From positions 1 to 46,505 of the IMG/VR virus record IMGVR_UViG_3300009168_000058: a stretch of 46,505 nucleotides of DNA; one strand, written 5' to 3'. Positions 6,706 through 12,836 of this stretch are shown in pieces. Made by a program: the position numbers and the translations under genes. Source of the stretch: a virus. Every line of letters begins with the position of its first letter. Position 1 is the stretch's first letter. The notes beneath the pieces are model-generated. The model searched no databases. It was not told the DNA's origin and saw only the letters and a list, made by a program, of their open reading frames with translations.

Positions 6706-6748
6706 TTACGTATAAGTAATTGACATTTACGAATAAGTAAACTATAAT
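6706..6748 (+). promoter_or_regulatory. Strong early promoter with two operator copies (RecT operon)
   Basis: TTGACA (6720-6725) and TATAAT (6743-6748) are both consensus and exactly 17 bp apart. One operator copy, TTACGTATAAGTAA (6706-6719), abuts the -35 box. A second, TTACGAATAAGTAA (6727-6740), fills the spacer. Each has TTAC...GTAA dyad ends. A protein bound here would block polymerase. The likely repressor is the HTH protein coded just upstream (6449-6664). Confidence 0.82.
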
Positions 6749-6756
6749 ATAAATAT

Positions 6757-6838
6757 AAAGTAGCTGCTGCAAACAACTACTTTATAACTTGGTACAAGAT
6801 AACAACTTTTTTTAACTAAGCTAAGTATATCTTGTACC
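6757..6838 (+). promoter_or_regulatory. Structured 5' leader of RecT operon mRNA
   Basis: Two stems fill the leader: AAAGTAG / CTACTTT (6757-6763 with 6777-6783) and GGTACAAGATA / TATCTTGTACC (6791-6801 with 6828-6838, 11 perfect pairs). The second one ends 15 nt before the ribosome site GGGAGG. A run of seven T inside its loop hints at attenuation or RNA stabilisation. I do not recognise a known riboswitch. Confidence 0.5.
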
Positions 6839-6867
6839 TCCAAAAAAATCAAGGGAGGTATATTTTT

Positions 6868-7164
6868 ATGACAGCAACAAAAAAACAAGCAGAATTAATT
6901 CTAGACATGTATAGGGTTCTCGATACAGAAATGGACTTTGGAACAATCGGAAAAAAGAAATTTTACACAACATCAGAAGCAAGTCAACTGATAAAACTCA
7001 ACAAAGATATTTACTTTGGAATTATGGACGAAGGTCAATGCACAGTTCGTCAATATAATCAATTAACTGCAATAGCAGGAAGAAAGCCTAAGCTGCCTAG
7101 ATATTTGATTGGTTATACAACTGCTAACGAATGGATAAGGAAATATAGCAAGAAAGTTGCTTAA
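6868..7164 (+). CDS. Phage early protein, 98 residues, unknown
   Basis: The start is ATG 6868, after GGGAGG (6853-6858); an upstream in-frame TTG at 6832 lies inside the leader hairpin and is rejected. The product (QAELILDMYRVLDTEMDFGTIGKKKFYTTSEASQLIKLNKD...) looks globular, alpha-rich and basic near the end (NEWIRKYSKKVA). First gene of the RecT operon; perhaps a recombination or DNA-binding accessory. No family recognised. Confidence 0.65.
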   Translation: MTATKKQAELILDMYRVLDTEMDFGTIGKKKFYTTSEASQLIKLNKDIYFGIMDEGQCTVRQYNQLTAIAGRKPKLPRYLIGYTTANEWIRKYSKKVA

Positions 7165-7165
7165 C

Positions 7166-7187
7166 AGAGAGGGCTTAAGCCTTCTCT
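7166..7187 (+). promoter_or_regulatory. Intercistronic hairpin 1
   Basis: AGAGAGGGCTT-AAGCCTTCTCT forms a near-perfect stem right after the stop codon, without a T tract. It is followed by CTCTCCAATAAAAATTA, which is repeated after the next gene. It may stabilise the mRNA 3' end or separate translation units. Confidence 0.5.
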
Positions 7188-7214
7188 CCAATAAAAATTA
7201 AAGGAGTGTCGAGG

Positions 7215-7463
7215 ATGATTTTATATTCAGTAGATATTATTCAAGGTTCAACAGGACTTTCAACAACAAATAATTTTGACAATGCTAATGATACAAGAGA
7301 ATTTGTAAATTTACATAAAAGTAATTATACAGCTGCAATAAAAGTTTATTCGTATAAACATAAAGATTTCGTGTACTGGAAAAATGAATTACAAGACAGC
7401 TTCAATGTTACAGGAGAAGACAACATGTTGTTTCACAGAGATTTTGATTTAAGGAGAAGATAA
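7215..7463 (+). CDS. Small early protein, 82 residues, unknown
   Basis: ATG 7215 is chosen because AAAGGAG lies at 7200-7206. The product (LYSVDIIQGSTGLSTTNNFDNANDTREFVNLHKSNYTAAIKVYSYKHKDFVYWKNELQDS in outline) is aromatic and polar with a basic tail and no known motif. It lies between two hairpins in the RecT operon, so it is probably co-expressed with the annealing protein. Confidence 0.6.
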   Translation: MILYSVDIIQGSTGLSTTNNFDNANDTREFVNLHKSNYTAAIKVYSYKHKDFVYWKNELQDSFNVTGEDNMLFHRDFDLRRR

Positions 7464-7465
7464 AC

Positions 7466-7483
7466 GAGAGAGTTAACTCTCTC
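7466..7483 (+). promoter_or_regulatory. Intercistronic hairpin 2 (perfect palindrome)
   Basis: GAGAGAGTTAACTCTCTC is an 18-bp perfect palindrome just after the stop codon, followed by CTCTCCAATAAAAATTA, the same sequence as after hairpin 1 (near 7184-7200). The stem sequence differs between the two, but shape and position are kept. Confidence 0.5.
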
Positions 7484-7511
7484 TCCAATAAAAATTAGGA
7501 GAGTGGAAAAT

Positions 7512-8174
7512 ATGGAAAATAAAAATTTAGTTGAAATTAAAAATATAGATATGATTCAAACCGATACAGGCAAAATAAAATTAACTCAACAATTAGTAAA
7601 GAAATTTTTAGTAAGAGGACAAGGAAATGTAACAGATCAAGAAGTAATGTTGTTTATTGCTCTTTGTAAACATCAAAAACTTAACCCATGGATAAATGAA
7701 GCATATTTAATTAAATTTGGTAATCAATCAGCAACAATGGTAGTTTCTAAAGATGTATTTACAAAGAGGGCTTTTAAAAATCCTAATTGCAATGGTTGGA
7801 AAGCAGGAATAACAGTTTATAATAAAGATAAAGGAGAAGTAATGGATAGAGAAGGAAGTGCATATTACAGAGAAAAAGAAGTTATAGTTGGAGGATGGTG
7901 TGAAGTTTGGTTTAAGGATAAGCAACAAAGCTTGAAACAATCAGTTGAAATAGGAGAATATATCAACTTAAAAAAAGATGGAACGCCTAATAAAATGTGG
8001 AGCGAAAAACCTGGAACTATGATAAGAAAAGTTGCAATAGTTCAAACTCTTAGAGAAGCATTTCCAGAAGATTTTCAAGGGTGCTACATGGAAGAAGAAA
8101 TGAAAGTTGATACTGAAGAATTTAAAACATTAGATGTTAAAAATAAATACCAAAATATAGAGGAAGCCGTATAG
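7512..8174 (+). CDS. recT: RecT/Bet-family single-strand annealing protein
   Basis: 220 residues from ATG 7512 (TTAGGAGAG at 7496-7504). It shows the RecT/Bet core: VTDQEVMLFIALCKHQKLNPWINEAYLIKF, then the GWKAGITVYNKDKGEV region, VGGWCEVWFKD and a basic stretch before KVAIVQTLREAFPEDFQG. It anneals complementary single strands during recombination and replication repair of phage DNA. Usually a 5'-3' exonuclease (RecE, YqaJ or lambda Exo) is next to it; none is visible here, so the host may supply it or a small neighbour may act instead. It ends in a hairpin. Confidence 0.88.
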   Translation: MENKNLVEIKNIDMIQTDTGKIKLTQQLVKKFLVRGQGNVTDQEVMLFIALCKHQKLNPWINEAYLIKFGNQSATMVVSKDVFTKRAFKNPNCNGWKAGITVYNKDKGEVMDREGSAYYREKEVIVGGWCEVWFKDKQQSLKQSVEIGEYINLKKDGTPNKMWSEKPGTMIRKVAIVQTLREAFPEDFQGCYMEEEMKVDTEEFKTLDVKNKYQNIEEAV

Positions 8175-8180
8175 GCTTCC
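8162..8180 (+). promoter_or_regulatory. Intercistronic hairpin 3 at the end of recT
   Basis: GGAAGCC / GGCTTCC (7 bp) overlaps the recT stop codon. It is the third such stem in a row without a T tract in this operon, so hairpins mark the end of each of the first three genes. Confidence 0.5.
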
Positions 8181-8196
8181 GGGGAGGATAAGTAAT

Positions 8197-8385
8197 ATGA
8201 CTATAAAAGAATTAATTGAGATACTCCAAGAGCATGGGAAAGAGCATGGATTTGAAAAGAAAGTTAAAGTTGAGTGCAATAATGTATGTTGCATTCATGA
8301 GGATGAATCAGAAATTTTAGACATAGACGGTATTAGGACGGATTACATAAATGGAAATAATTTTATAATAGAGGTGAGGGACTGA
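8197..8385 (+). CDS. Small protein, 62 residues, unknown
   Basis: ATG 8197 after GGGGAGG at 8181-8187. Short helical start (TIKELIEILQEHGKEHGFEKKVKVEC) with cysteines NNVCCIHEDE, then a beta-like tail with DGIRTDY. It resembles small phage proteins of unknown role; no firm family. Overlaps no other gene; the next begins 2 bp later. Confidence 0.6.
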   Translation: MTIKELIEILQEHGKEHGFEKKVKVECNNVCCIHEDESEILDIDGIRTDYINGNNFIIEVRD

Positions 8386-8386
8386 T

Positions 8387-8551
8387 TTGGAAGAACATAG
8401 AAAAGAGTATAATGAATTAATTGAAAGTTGGCAGCTTGGAGAGCTGCCAACTGATGAATTAGAAGAAAGATTAAAAGAAATTAATAAAAAATATAATACA
8501 AACTATAAAATTACAGGAAGGAGAATAAATTATGGAAACAATTATGATTGA
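8387..8551 (+). CDS. Small helical protein, 54 residues, TTG start
   Basis: A TTG start at 8387 follows GAGGTGAGGG (8371-8380). The product is helical and charged (EEHRKEYNELIESW...ELEERLKEINKKYNTNY), followed by a short basic tail. It overlaps the next gene by 20 bp. No family. Unusual start codon, but a strong ribosome site and tight spacing support it. Confidence 0.5.
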   Translation: MEEHRKEYNELIESWQLGELPTDELEERLKEINKKYNTNYKITGRRINYGNNYD

Positions 8552-8705
8552 TAAAAATAAAACTTATAAAATTATGTGTGATGATGTTGAATTTCAGATT
8601 AATATTAAGCTTAAAGAAAATGGAGACTTAGAAATAAATAAACCTATTGGAGAAATATTTATAAAACCTCAATACGCAAATCAAATATTGATTATAGCCA
8701 AATAA
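8532..8705 (+). CDS. Small protein, 57 residues, last gene of early operon
   Basis: ATG 8532 after CAGGAAGGAG at 8514-8523. The beta-rich product (YKIMCDDVEFQINIKLKENGDLEINKPIGEIFIKP) has no known family. It is followed by a rho-independent terminator and then by the small-RNA gene. Being next to the putative RNA anti-CRISPR makes it a candidate anti-defence protein, but that rests on position alone. Confidence 0.55.
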   Translation: METIMIDKNKTYKIMCDDVEFQINIKLKENGDLEINKPIGEIFIKPQYANQILIIAK

Positions 8706-8724
8706 TTTACGCAAAGTGTGCATT

Positions 8725-8747
8725 AAGACTCGAAAGAGTCTTTTTTT
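8725..8747 (+). terminator. Rho-independent terminator of early operon
   Basis: AGACTC-GAAA-GAGTCT followed by T7. It separates the early operon from the small-RNA promoter, whose -35 box begins only 2 bp later, so the RNA gene is transcriptionally independent. Confidence 0.88.
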
Positions 8748-8748
8748 A

Positions 8749-8777
8749 TTGACAAAATTTATTAAGAAGTATAAAAT
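8749..8777 (+). promoter_or_regulatory. Promoter of the CRISPR-repeat-bearing small RNA
   Basis: TTGACA (8749-8754) and TAAAAT (8772-8777) are separated by 17 bp. Transcription is expected to begin near 8784, which is exactly the first base of the clamp stem GCAAGGCA. No operator of the early type is seen, so it may be constitutive, acting at once on entry. Confidence 0.82.
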
Positions 8778-8790
8778 AATTTTGCAAGGC

Positions 8791-8815
8791 AATCCATCAA
8801 AATAAGGATTGAAAC
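8791..8815 (+). repeat. Solitary CRISPR-repeat-like unit 1 (ATTGAAAC handle)
   Basis: Arms AATCC (8791-8795) and GGATT (8806-8810) enclose a 10-nt AT loop; the tail reads ATTGAAAC, the 8-nt 5' handle of many type I-B and III crRNAs. Outer arms GCAAGGCA (8784-8791) and TGCCTTGC (8839-8846) are fully complementary and would close the unit with the following 23-nt AT-rich segment inside. Confidence 0.72.
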
Positions 8816-8884
8816 ATTTTTAAAATATTTAAAATTTATGCCTTGCTAATCATACCAAGATGGACTTGAACCTTAACACGTGGC

Positions 8885-8910
8885 GTTAATCTACCTATGA
8901 GGAATTAAAT
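8885..8910 (+). repeat. Solitary CRISPR-repeat-like unit 2 (type I-B-like)
   Basis: The 3' part TACCTATGAGGAATTAAAT agrees at the first 15 positions with a repeat family of clostridia such as Caldicellulosiruptor (TACCTATGAGGAATTGAAAC, from memory). Only a weak CCT-ATG-AGG stem is present, as in that family. Upstream, TTAAC / GTTAA (8873-8889) could pair. Single copy. Confidence 0.7.
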
Positions 8911-8931
8911 AAATAACTTATAAAAATATTG

Positions 8932-8955
8932 CTTACCTCGTCAGGGGACGGAAAC
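8932..8955 (+). repeat. Solitary CRISPR-repeat-like unit 3 (type III-A-like)
   Basis: CTCGTCAGGGGACGGAAAC differs at only two positions from the 3' part of the S. thermophilus CRISPR2 type III-A repeat (CTCGAGAGGGGACGGAAAC, from memory), including the crRNA handle ACGGAAAC. The unit is enclosed by a 14-bp perfect inverted repeat, AAAAATATTGCTTA (8922-8935) and TAAGCAATATTTTT (8976-8989). Confidence 0.8.
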
Positions 8956-8995
8956 GACAAATTGTTTTATTCCAATAAGCAATATTTTTGCATTA

Positions 8996-9033
8996 AAAAA
9001 GCTTTAGAAACTCTTTTATTCCTAAAGCTTTTT
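8996..9033. terminator. Bidirectional terminator between small RNA and reverse genes
   Basis: AAAAAGCTTTAG and CTAAAGCTTTTT form a 12-bp stem with a 14-nt loop; T-runs lie on both strands. It would end the small RNA on the + strand and the gene 9090-9689 on the - strand. Confidence 0.85.
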
Positions 9034-9089
9034 ATTTATATTTTAGATCCAAGAAAAAATTATTTTTTAACCTTCTTTCTTTCTTTAAT

Positions 9090-9689
9090 TTATTTTATTA
9101 AACTTAATAATCTAGTTATATCATCGGACTTGTGTCCGTCCCATTCTGGAGCAGTGAGTATTTCACCAACATTAAAATAATCCCAGTACTGCATATGATA
9201 ATGATAAGTAAATTGGCCTTCCTTTGTATTGATGCCGACGATAAAATAATTTTCAAACATTGTTCCATCATTATGAAGTTTACTTTTCCATGAAATATCC
9301 TTGTTTTGTTTACAAATGATTGAAAATAGTATCATTCTATGAAAATATAATTCTTCAAAAGTGTGGTATCCATCAGAAATTTTCTGTTTATCCAATCCAT
9401 CACAGTTTATATTTATTCTGTCATTATAATTATCATACTCAATAATTTTGCAAAAATTTAAATCTACCATTTGATAACCCTCCATTAATTTTTTCTTTTC
9501 TTTATCCGGCAGCCCTGAAACATATCGGATATCTATTATTTTCTTTATTTCATTAATAATATTATCTCTGTCATAATATCCAGAATCACCAAGACTAATA
9601 TCTCTCTCGATATTTTTTATCAAAAAATAAATTTGATAAAATTTATTTTTATATTCTTCAACAGTAAGCATTTTCTTTTCACAACCCAT
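9090..9689 (-). CDS. WDGH-motif phage protein, 199 residues
   Basis: The protein has the conserved pattern of a widespread phage protein family of unknown function: SDGYHTFEELYFHRMILFS, then WKSKLHNDGTMFENYFIVGI, QFTYHYHMQYWDYF and the end motif APEWDGHKSDDI. The start ATG at 9689 overlaps the upstream gene by 11 bp; an internal ATG at 9671 is an alternative. Histidines and acidic residues in the conserved blocks suggest an active or metal-binding site, but no activity is proven. It lies beside the small RNA and points toward it, ending in the shared terminator. Confidence 0.7.
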   Translation of the reverse strand: MGCEKKMLTVEEYKNKFYQIYFLIKNIERDISLGDSGYYDRDNIINEIKKIIDIRYVSGLPDKEKKKLMEGYQMVDLNFCKIIEYDNYNDRININCDGLDKQKISDGYHTFEELYFHRMILFSIICKQNKDISWKSKLHNDGTMFENYFIVGINTKEGQFTYHYHMQYWDYFNVGEILTAPEWDGHKSDDITRLLSLIK

Positions 9690-10104
9690 ATTCTTTCAAT
9701 AATTCATATTCTTTCAATAATTCAATTTCTTTTAATGTCATATTTGGAATTCTTTTTATTCTGATAGTTTCTTTAATTCTATCAAAATAAAATTCTATTA
9801 CATCATCTATTTGCATTCCTGATATCGTCTGAGTGATAAAAGTAATTTCTTTTTGATTTAAATCGTCACTTAATTCATATTCTAGACAAATTAAATCGTC
9901 AAAAATATATCTATTTGAATCAAGCCTTGAAATTCTCCAGCAATAACGCTTAATTAAATTACATCTTCCACAAATATTATTTTGTCGTGTAGAACATCTA
10001 TCTAAATCACTTCCAAAACTGTCTATACATTTTTGCGGAATTTCATAAATAATAGAAGATGTAATTGGATTTTTATCACTTACAAATTTTTGTTCAATAT
10101 CCAT
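9679..10104 (-). CDS. Cysteine-containing protein, 141 residues, unknown
   Basis: ATG at 10104 follows AAGGAGT on the reverse strand; a TATAAT box (10140-10145) lies upstream. The middle has CSTRQNNICGRCNLIKRYC, a likely zinc knuckle, then a beta-rich part and a helical end in which the unit LLKEYE is repeated by an 18-bp tandem duplication at 9689-9725. The upstream gene of a two-gene reverse operon with the WDGH protein. No family recognised; candidate anti-defence gene by position only. Confidence 0.55.
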   Translation of the reverse strand: MDIEQKFVSDKNPITSSIIYEIPQKCIDSFGSDLDRCSTRQNNICGRCNLIKRYCWRISRLDSNRYIFDDLICLEYELSDDLNQKEITFITQTISGMQIDDVIEFYFDRIKETIRIKRIPNMTLKEIELLKEYELLKEYGL

Positions 10105-10277
10105 AAAAATATTTACTCCTTGATTTTAATATTTTATTTATTATATCAAAAAGAAATACTATTATAAATTTCAAATTTAAAAAGCATTCACTTAGACTAG
10201 ACCATTACGAACTATATATTTACATATTCGATATAAATTGTAATACATATTTAACGAAAACTATTTTGCGTAAATTA

Positions 10278-10306
10278 TAGACATTTACGAAAACTTATTA
10301 TACAAT
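10278..10306 (+). promoter_or_regulatory. Promoter of the accessory operon 10342-12614
   Basis: TAGACA (10278-10283) and TACAAT (10301-10306) are 17 bp apart. The spacer contains TTTACGAAAACTTA, which shares TTACGAAwAA with the early operators but is not a full match. The rest of 10105-10340 is AT-rich with nothing else recognised. Confidence 0.6.
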
Positions 10307-10341
10307 ATGTACATAATAAATTTTGAGAGGGGATTAAAAAT

Positions 10342-11118
10342 ATGGATAATATAATTAACTTTGAAAGAAAAGGAATTAACATATCACTAAAAATAAAAGA
10401 ATTTACGGTAGATAATAATCTTGAAGTATATTGGAAAACAGAAGGCAAAAATGTTATAGATGGCACTAATAAATATGCTAATGATGGATTTTTTAGAAAT
10501 GGAACTTTTAATAAGGACAAAAATGCAATTATACTTAGAAATGGCTTTAGAGTTAATGGAGGAAAGAAAATAAATGGAATTACTCTAGAAGGAGAAATAT
10601 TAAAATATTTTAAGGAGAAATATGAAAAATTATACACAGAAAGAAAAAAATTATTTGATGAAACAGTAGAAAAAATAGTAAATGGGGAAGTAAAAATAAA
10701 ATGGTATGATACAACGGAATGGTTAGACGGATATGACTATCCAGTAAAAAGGTTCAAAATTGATATTTCAGAAGAATTAGATAGATGGAAAGTGCAAAAA
10801 GAAGTACTCAAAAAATTTGGTTTTGATGTAATAGAATCAAATACAACTGGATTTATCGAAAAATCATTAGGTGATGAACACAAAAATAGAGAAATGGCAG
10901 CAAAGGAAATATTTGCTGATAGATTAAAGAAGAAAATAGAAAAAGAAACAAGGTTAAATGAATTATTTCTGAAAGCGAAAGAAACAGGAGAAAAACAAGA
11001 AATTAAGCACTGGGCAGAAGAATGTAATGACGAAGATGAAGAATGTAATATTGATATGATTTATTTATATGCAATGCCAGACGGAAGTATAAAAGAAGAA
11101 AGAAGTCATACATATTAA
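10342..11118 (+). CDS. Unknown accessory protein, 258 residues
   Basis: ATG 10342 after GAGAGGGG (10324-10331). N-terminal half beta-rich and glycine/asparagine-rich (WKTEGKNVIDGTNKYANDGFFRNGTFNKDKNAIILRNGFRVNGG), followed by charged helices (KYFKEKYEKLYTERKKLFDE) and an acidic C-terminal end (ECNDEDEECNIDMIYLYAMPDGS). I do not recognise a family. It heads an operon of accessory genes right after the small-RNA locus. Anti-defence or host take-over roles would fit position but are unproven. Confidence 0.6.
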   Translation: MDNIINFERKGINISLKIKEFTVDNNLEVYWKTEGKNVIDGTNKYANDGFFRNGTFNKDKNAIILRNGFRVNGGKKINGITLEGEILKYFKEKYEKLYTERKKLFDETVEKIVNGEVKIKWYDTTEWLDGYDYPVKRFKIDISEELDRWKVQKEVLKKFGFDVIESNTTGFIEKSLGDEHKNREMAAKEIFADRLKKKIEKETRLNELFLKAKETGEKQEIKHWAEECNDEDEECNIDMIYLYAMPDGSIKEERSHTY

Positions 11119-11143
11119 GAGATGATAAGAGAGGAGAAATATT

Positions 11144-11647
11144 ATGAAATTATTTGAAGTAGGAAAGTTATTCGAAGAAGGAAAAACAAGGTACAACGAA
11201 GGTTGTATCTTTGATTTTGACAATACTGGTGGAGATTTATATATATTTTTTAATTCTCCAACACAGAAAGAGATTATTGACATAAAAAAAGGAAATTGCA
11301 AAATTGGCATAGTTGAAAAGAATAATATTATATTTATGTTATTTAAATTTGGTGCTCTAGAATGGATTGATTGCCCATACTCAAAGTACTTATCAAAAGA
11401 TTTTGCTATGAACTCTATTGAAGAAGGAATGGGGTATGCCATTAATATGCATCTAATTGAAGCAAATACAGGAATTTTAAAAGTATTAAGGTTGGTTAGC
11501 ATGACAACAAAATTTTCAAAAAAATTTGCTGATTTAATTATTAATCAGCAAAAAATTGATAATTATGATTTTGCTTTAAGTAATGTATATGCTAATTATA
11601 CTACAAATGATTTAGTTAAATTTGCTGAAATAATGAAAGTAGGTTGA
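11144..11647 (+). CDS. Unknown accessory protein, 167 residues
   Basis: ATG 11144 after GAGAGGAG (11129-11136). The first half has aromatic, beta-type segments (GCIFDFDNTGGDLYIFFNSPTQKE; CKIGIVEKNNIIFMLFKFGALEWIDCPYS), the second is helical. It resembles hypothetical proteins of clostridial mobile elements but I cannot name one. The next gene, a resolvase, begins 5 bp later. Confidence 0.55.
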   Translation: MKLFEVGKLFEEGKTRYNEGCIFDFDNTGGDLYIFFNSPTQKEIIDIKKGNCKIGIVEKNNIIFMLFKFGALEWIDCPYSKYLSKDFAMNSIEEGMGYAINMHLIEANTGILKVLRLVSMTTKFSKKFADLIINQQKIDNYDFALSNVYANYTTNDLVKFAEIMKVG

Positions 11648-11651
11648 TAAT

Positions 11652-12248
11652 ATGAACATAGCTTATGTAAGAGTCAGCACAATAGAACAGAATGAAGAGC
11701 GGCAAAAAGTCGCTCTTGAAAAGCACAATATTGACAAATGGTTTATAGAAAAAGTATCAGCCAAAGATACTAATAGACCACAATTACAATTAATGCTGGA
11801 ATTTGCAAGAGAAGGAGACTGTATTTATATACATGATTTTTCGAGACTTGCAAGATCAACAAAAGACTTACTTAGTATAGTTGAAGACTTACAAAGAAAA
11901 AAAGTTCAACTTGTATCTAATAAAGAGAATTTAGATACTAGCACTCCTACTGGGAAATTAATGCTTACTATGATAGCAGCAATTAACCAATTTGAAAGAG
12001 AAAATTTGCTAGAAAGACAAAGAGAGGGTATACAAATAGCAAAGTCAAAAGGACTTTATAAAGGAAGGCCATCAATTGAAAAACCCTATAACTGGAATGA
12101 AGTAATGGAACTATACAATAATAGAAAGATTACAGCAAGGGAAGCAATGAAACGTATGAAACTGAAAACTACTACTTTTTATAAACTACTTAAAAATGAG
12201 AAATTAAAAGAAGTTAAAGATTATTTAATATTAAAGGATGATGTTTGA
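11652..12248 (+). CDS. Small serine recombinase (resolvase/invertase), 198 residues
   Basis: The catalytic domain is intact: IAYVRVSTIEQN with the nucleophile Ser9, DRPQL-like TNRPQLQLML, YIHDFSRLARSTKDL (the conserved R-L-A-R-S) and the E helix TMIAAINQFERENLLERQREGI. The C-terminal 45 residues form a small HTH (ITAREAMKRMKLKTTTFYKLLKN). It could resolve multimers of a circular prophage or replicating genome, or invert a segment. No clear res site was found, although the inverted-repeat-rich gap 12649-12923 is close by. It is one of three recombinases here. Confidence 0.85.
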   Translation: MNIAYVRVSTIEQNEERQKVALEKHNIDKWFIEKVSAKDTNRPQLQLMLEFAREGDCIYIHDFSRLARSTKDLLSIVEDLQRKKVQLVSNKENLDTSTPTGKLMLTMIAAINQFERENLLERQREGIQIAKSKGLYKGRPSIEKPYNWNEVMELYNNRKITAREAMKRMKLKTTTFYKLLKNEKLKEVKDYLILKDDV

Positions 12249-12380
12249 GATTGGAAAAACAAAATTTTATGCATAATAAATAAATAATAAAGAAGAGTTT
12301 GAAAATCATTATTTAAATTTTAGCCAAGCACAAGAAGAAGTAATAATAAAAATAAACGAAATAGAAAGAAGGGTTTAATT

Positions 12381-12614
12381 ATGTATTTACAAGATTATAT
12401 AAATGTATGCATAGAAAAAATTAAAGAAGGCTTTGCAGTCGAAGAGATCGACTGCAATGTAGAAGATTATAATTATATATGGGATTCTCTAATAAAAGAA
12501 TTTGGAGGAGATGATAATATAATAAACTGCAAGTGTCAACACATATTTAATATTACAGAGAAAAAAAGAAAAGAATTAAATTTACCATGGAAAGATGAAA
12601 TTTATTATTTATAA
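12381..12614 (+). CDS. Small acidic protein, 77 residues, unknown
   Basis: ATG 12381 after GAAAGAAGGG (12366-12375). Acidic, with LQDYINVCIEKIKEGFAVEEIDCNVEDYNYIWDSL and no known motif. A hairpin lies in its 5' part (GCAGTCGA...TCGACTGC at 12436-12457). The gap 12249-12380 upstream contains an open stretch without a start codon and looks like a decayed small gene. Confidence 0.5.
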   Translation: MYLQDYINVCIEKIKEGFAVEEIDCNVEDYNYIWDSLIKEFGGDDNIINCKCQHIFNITEKKRKELNLPWKDEIYYL

Positions 12615-12620
12615 AAATAG

Positions 12621-12643
12621 AGCCGAAAGGCTTATTTTTTTTT
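12621..12643 (+). terminator. Rho-independent terminator of accessory operon
   Basis: AGCC-GAAA-GGCT followed by TATTTTTTTTT; same stem and loop as at 6663-6683. Confidence 0.85.
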
Positions 12644-12648
12644 GAAAT

Positions 12649-12826
12649 AAAAGTATAATTATAGAAATATAGCTGATAATTATACTTTTATGACACTTTT
12701 TTTGTACTATATTGTCACTTGTTTTAGTTTATGCTTGCTGCTATTATTAAGATGTCCAGCAGTGGACGAAAAAAATCTAAGAGAATAGGAAATATAAATT
12801 AAGTCGTCCTGAACGGCTATTTTTTT
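12649..12826 (+). ncRNA. Non-coding region with stacked hairpins, possible small RNA
   Basis: No credible gene. It holds a 14-bp perfect inverted repeat (AAAAGTATAATTAT 12649-12662 with ATAATTATACTTTT 12676-12689), a short stem GTCCA-GCAG-TGGAC (12754-12767), and a good terminator AGTCGT-CCTGA-ACGGCT plus T7 (12802-12826). A terminator with no gene before it suggests a small RNA ending there, but I see no convincing promoter. It could instead be recombination sites for the resolvase upstream. Confidence 0.35.
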
Positions 12827-12836
12827 GTGAAAATAT

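Larger units (their letters stand above)
8784..9033 (+). ncRNA. Candidate RNA-based anti-CRISPR: small RNA with three different solitary CRISPR repeats
   Basis: A transcription unit of about 250 nt with its own promoter and terminator and no coding frame with a ribosome site. It contains three repeat-like segments (8791-8815, 8885-8910, 8932-8955), each ending like a CRISPR repeat handle (ATTGAAAC, GAATTAAAT, ACGGAAAC) and each from a different repeat family. Units 1 and 3 are enclosed by flanking complementary arms. Known biology: phages carry solitary repeat units that load Cas proteins into dead complexes (Racr). What is seen: repeats, promoter, terminator. What is inferred: that Cas6 and Cascade/Csm proteins bind them. 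Remnants of an array are less likely, since no repeat occurs twice. Confidence 0.78.

Noticed and set aside
8784-8989. A conventional CRISPR array
   Set aside because: Repeats differ from each other, none occurs twice, segments between them vary in length and pair with flanks, and there are no cas genes.
8784-9033. Known large phage RNAs (GOLLD, ROOL), riboswitch, or group I intron
   Set aside because: Too short for GOLLD or ROOL, no intron core or split gene around it, and no riboswitch aptamer pattern seen.
8929-9180. Forward open frame of 83 codons over the small RNA
   Set aside because: It starts inside repeat unit 3 without a ribosome site, crosses the terminator and overlaps the well-supported WDGH gene.
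12249-12380. A gene between resolvase and the 77-residue protein
   Set aside because: The longest open stretch has no start codon and no ribosome site; probably decayed.
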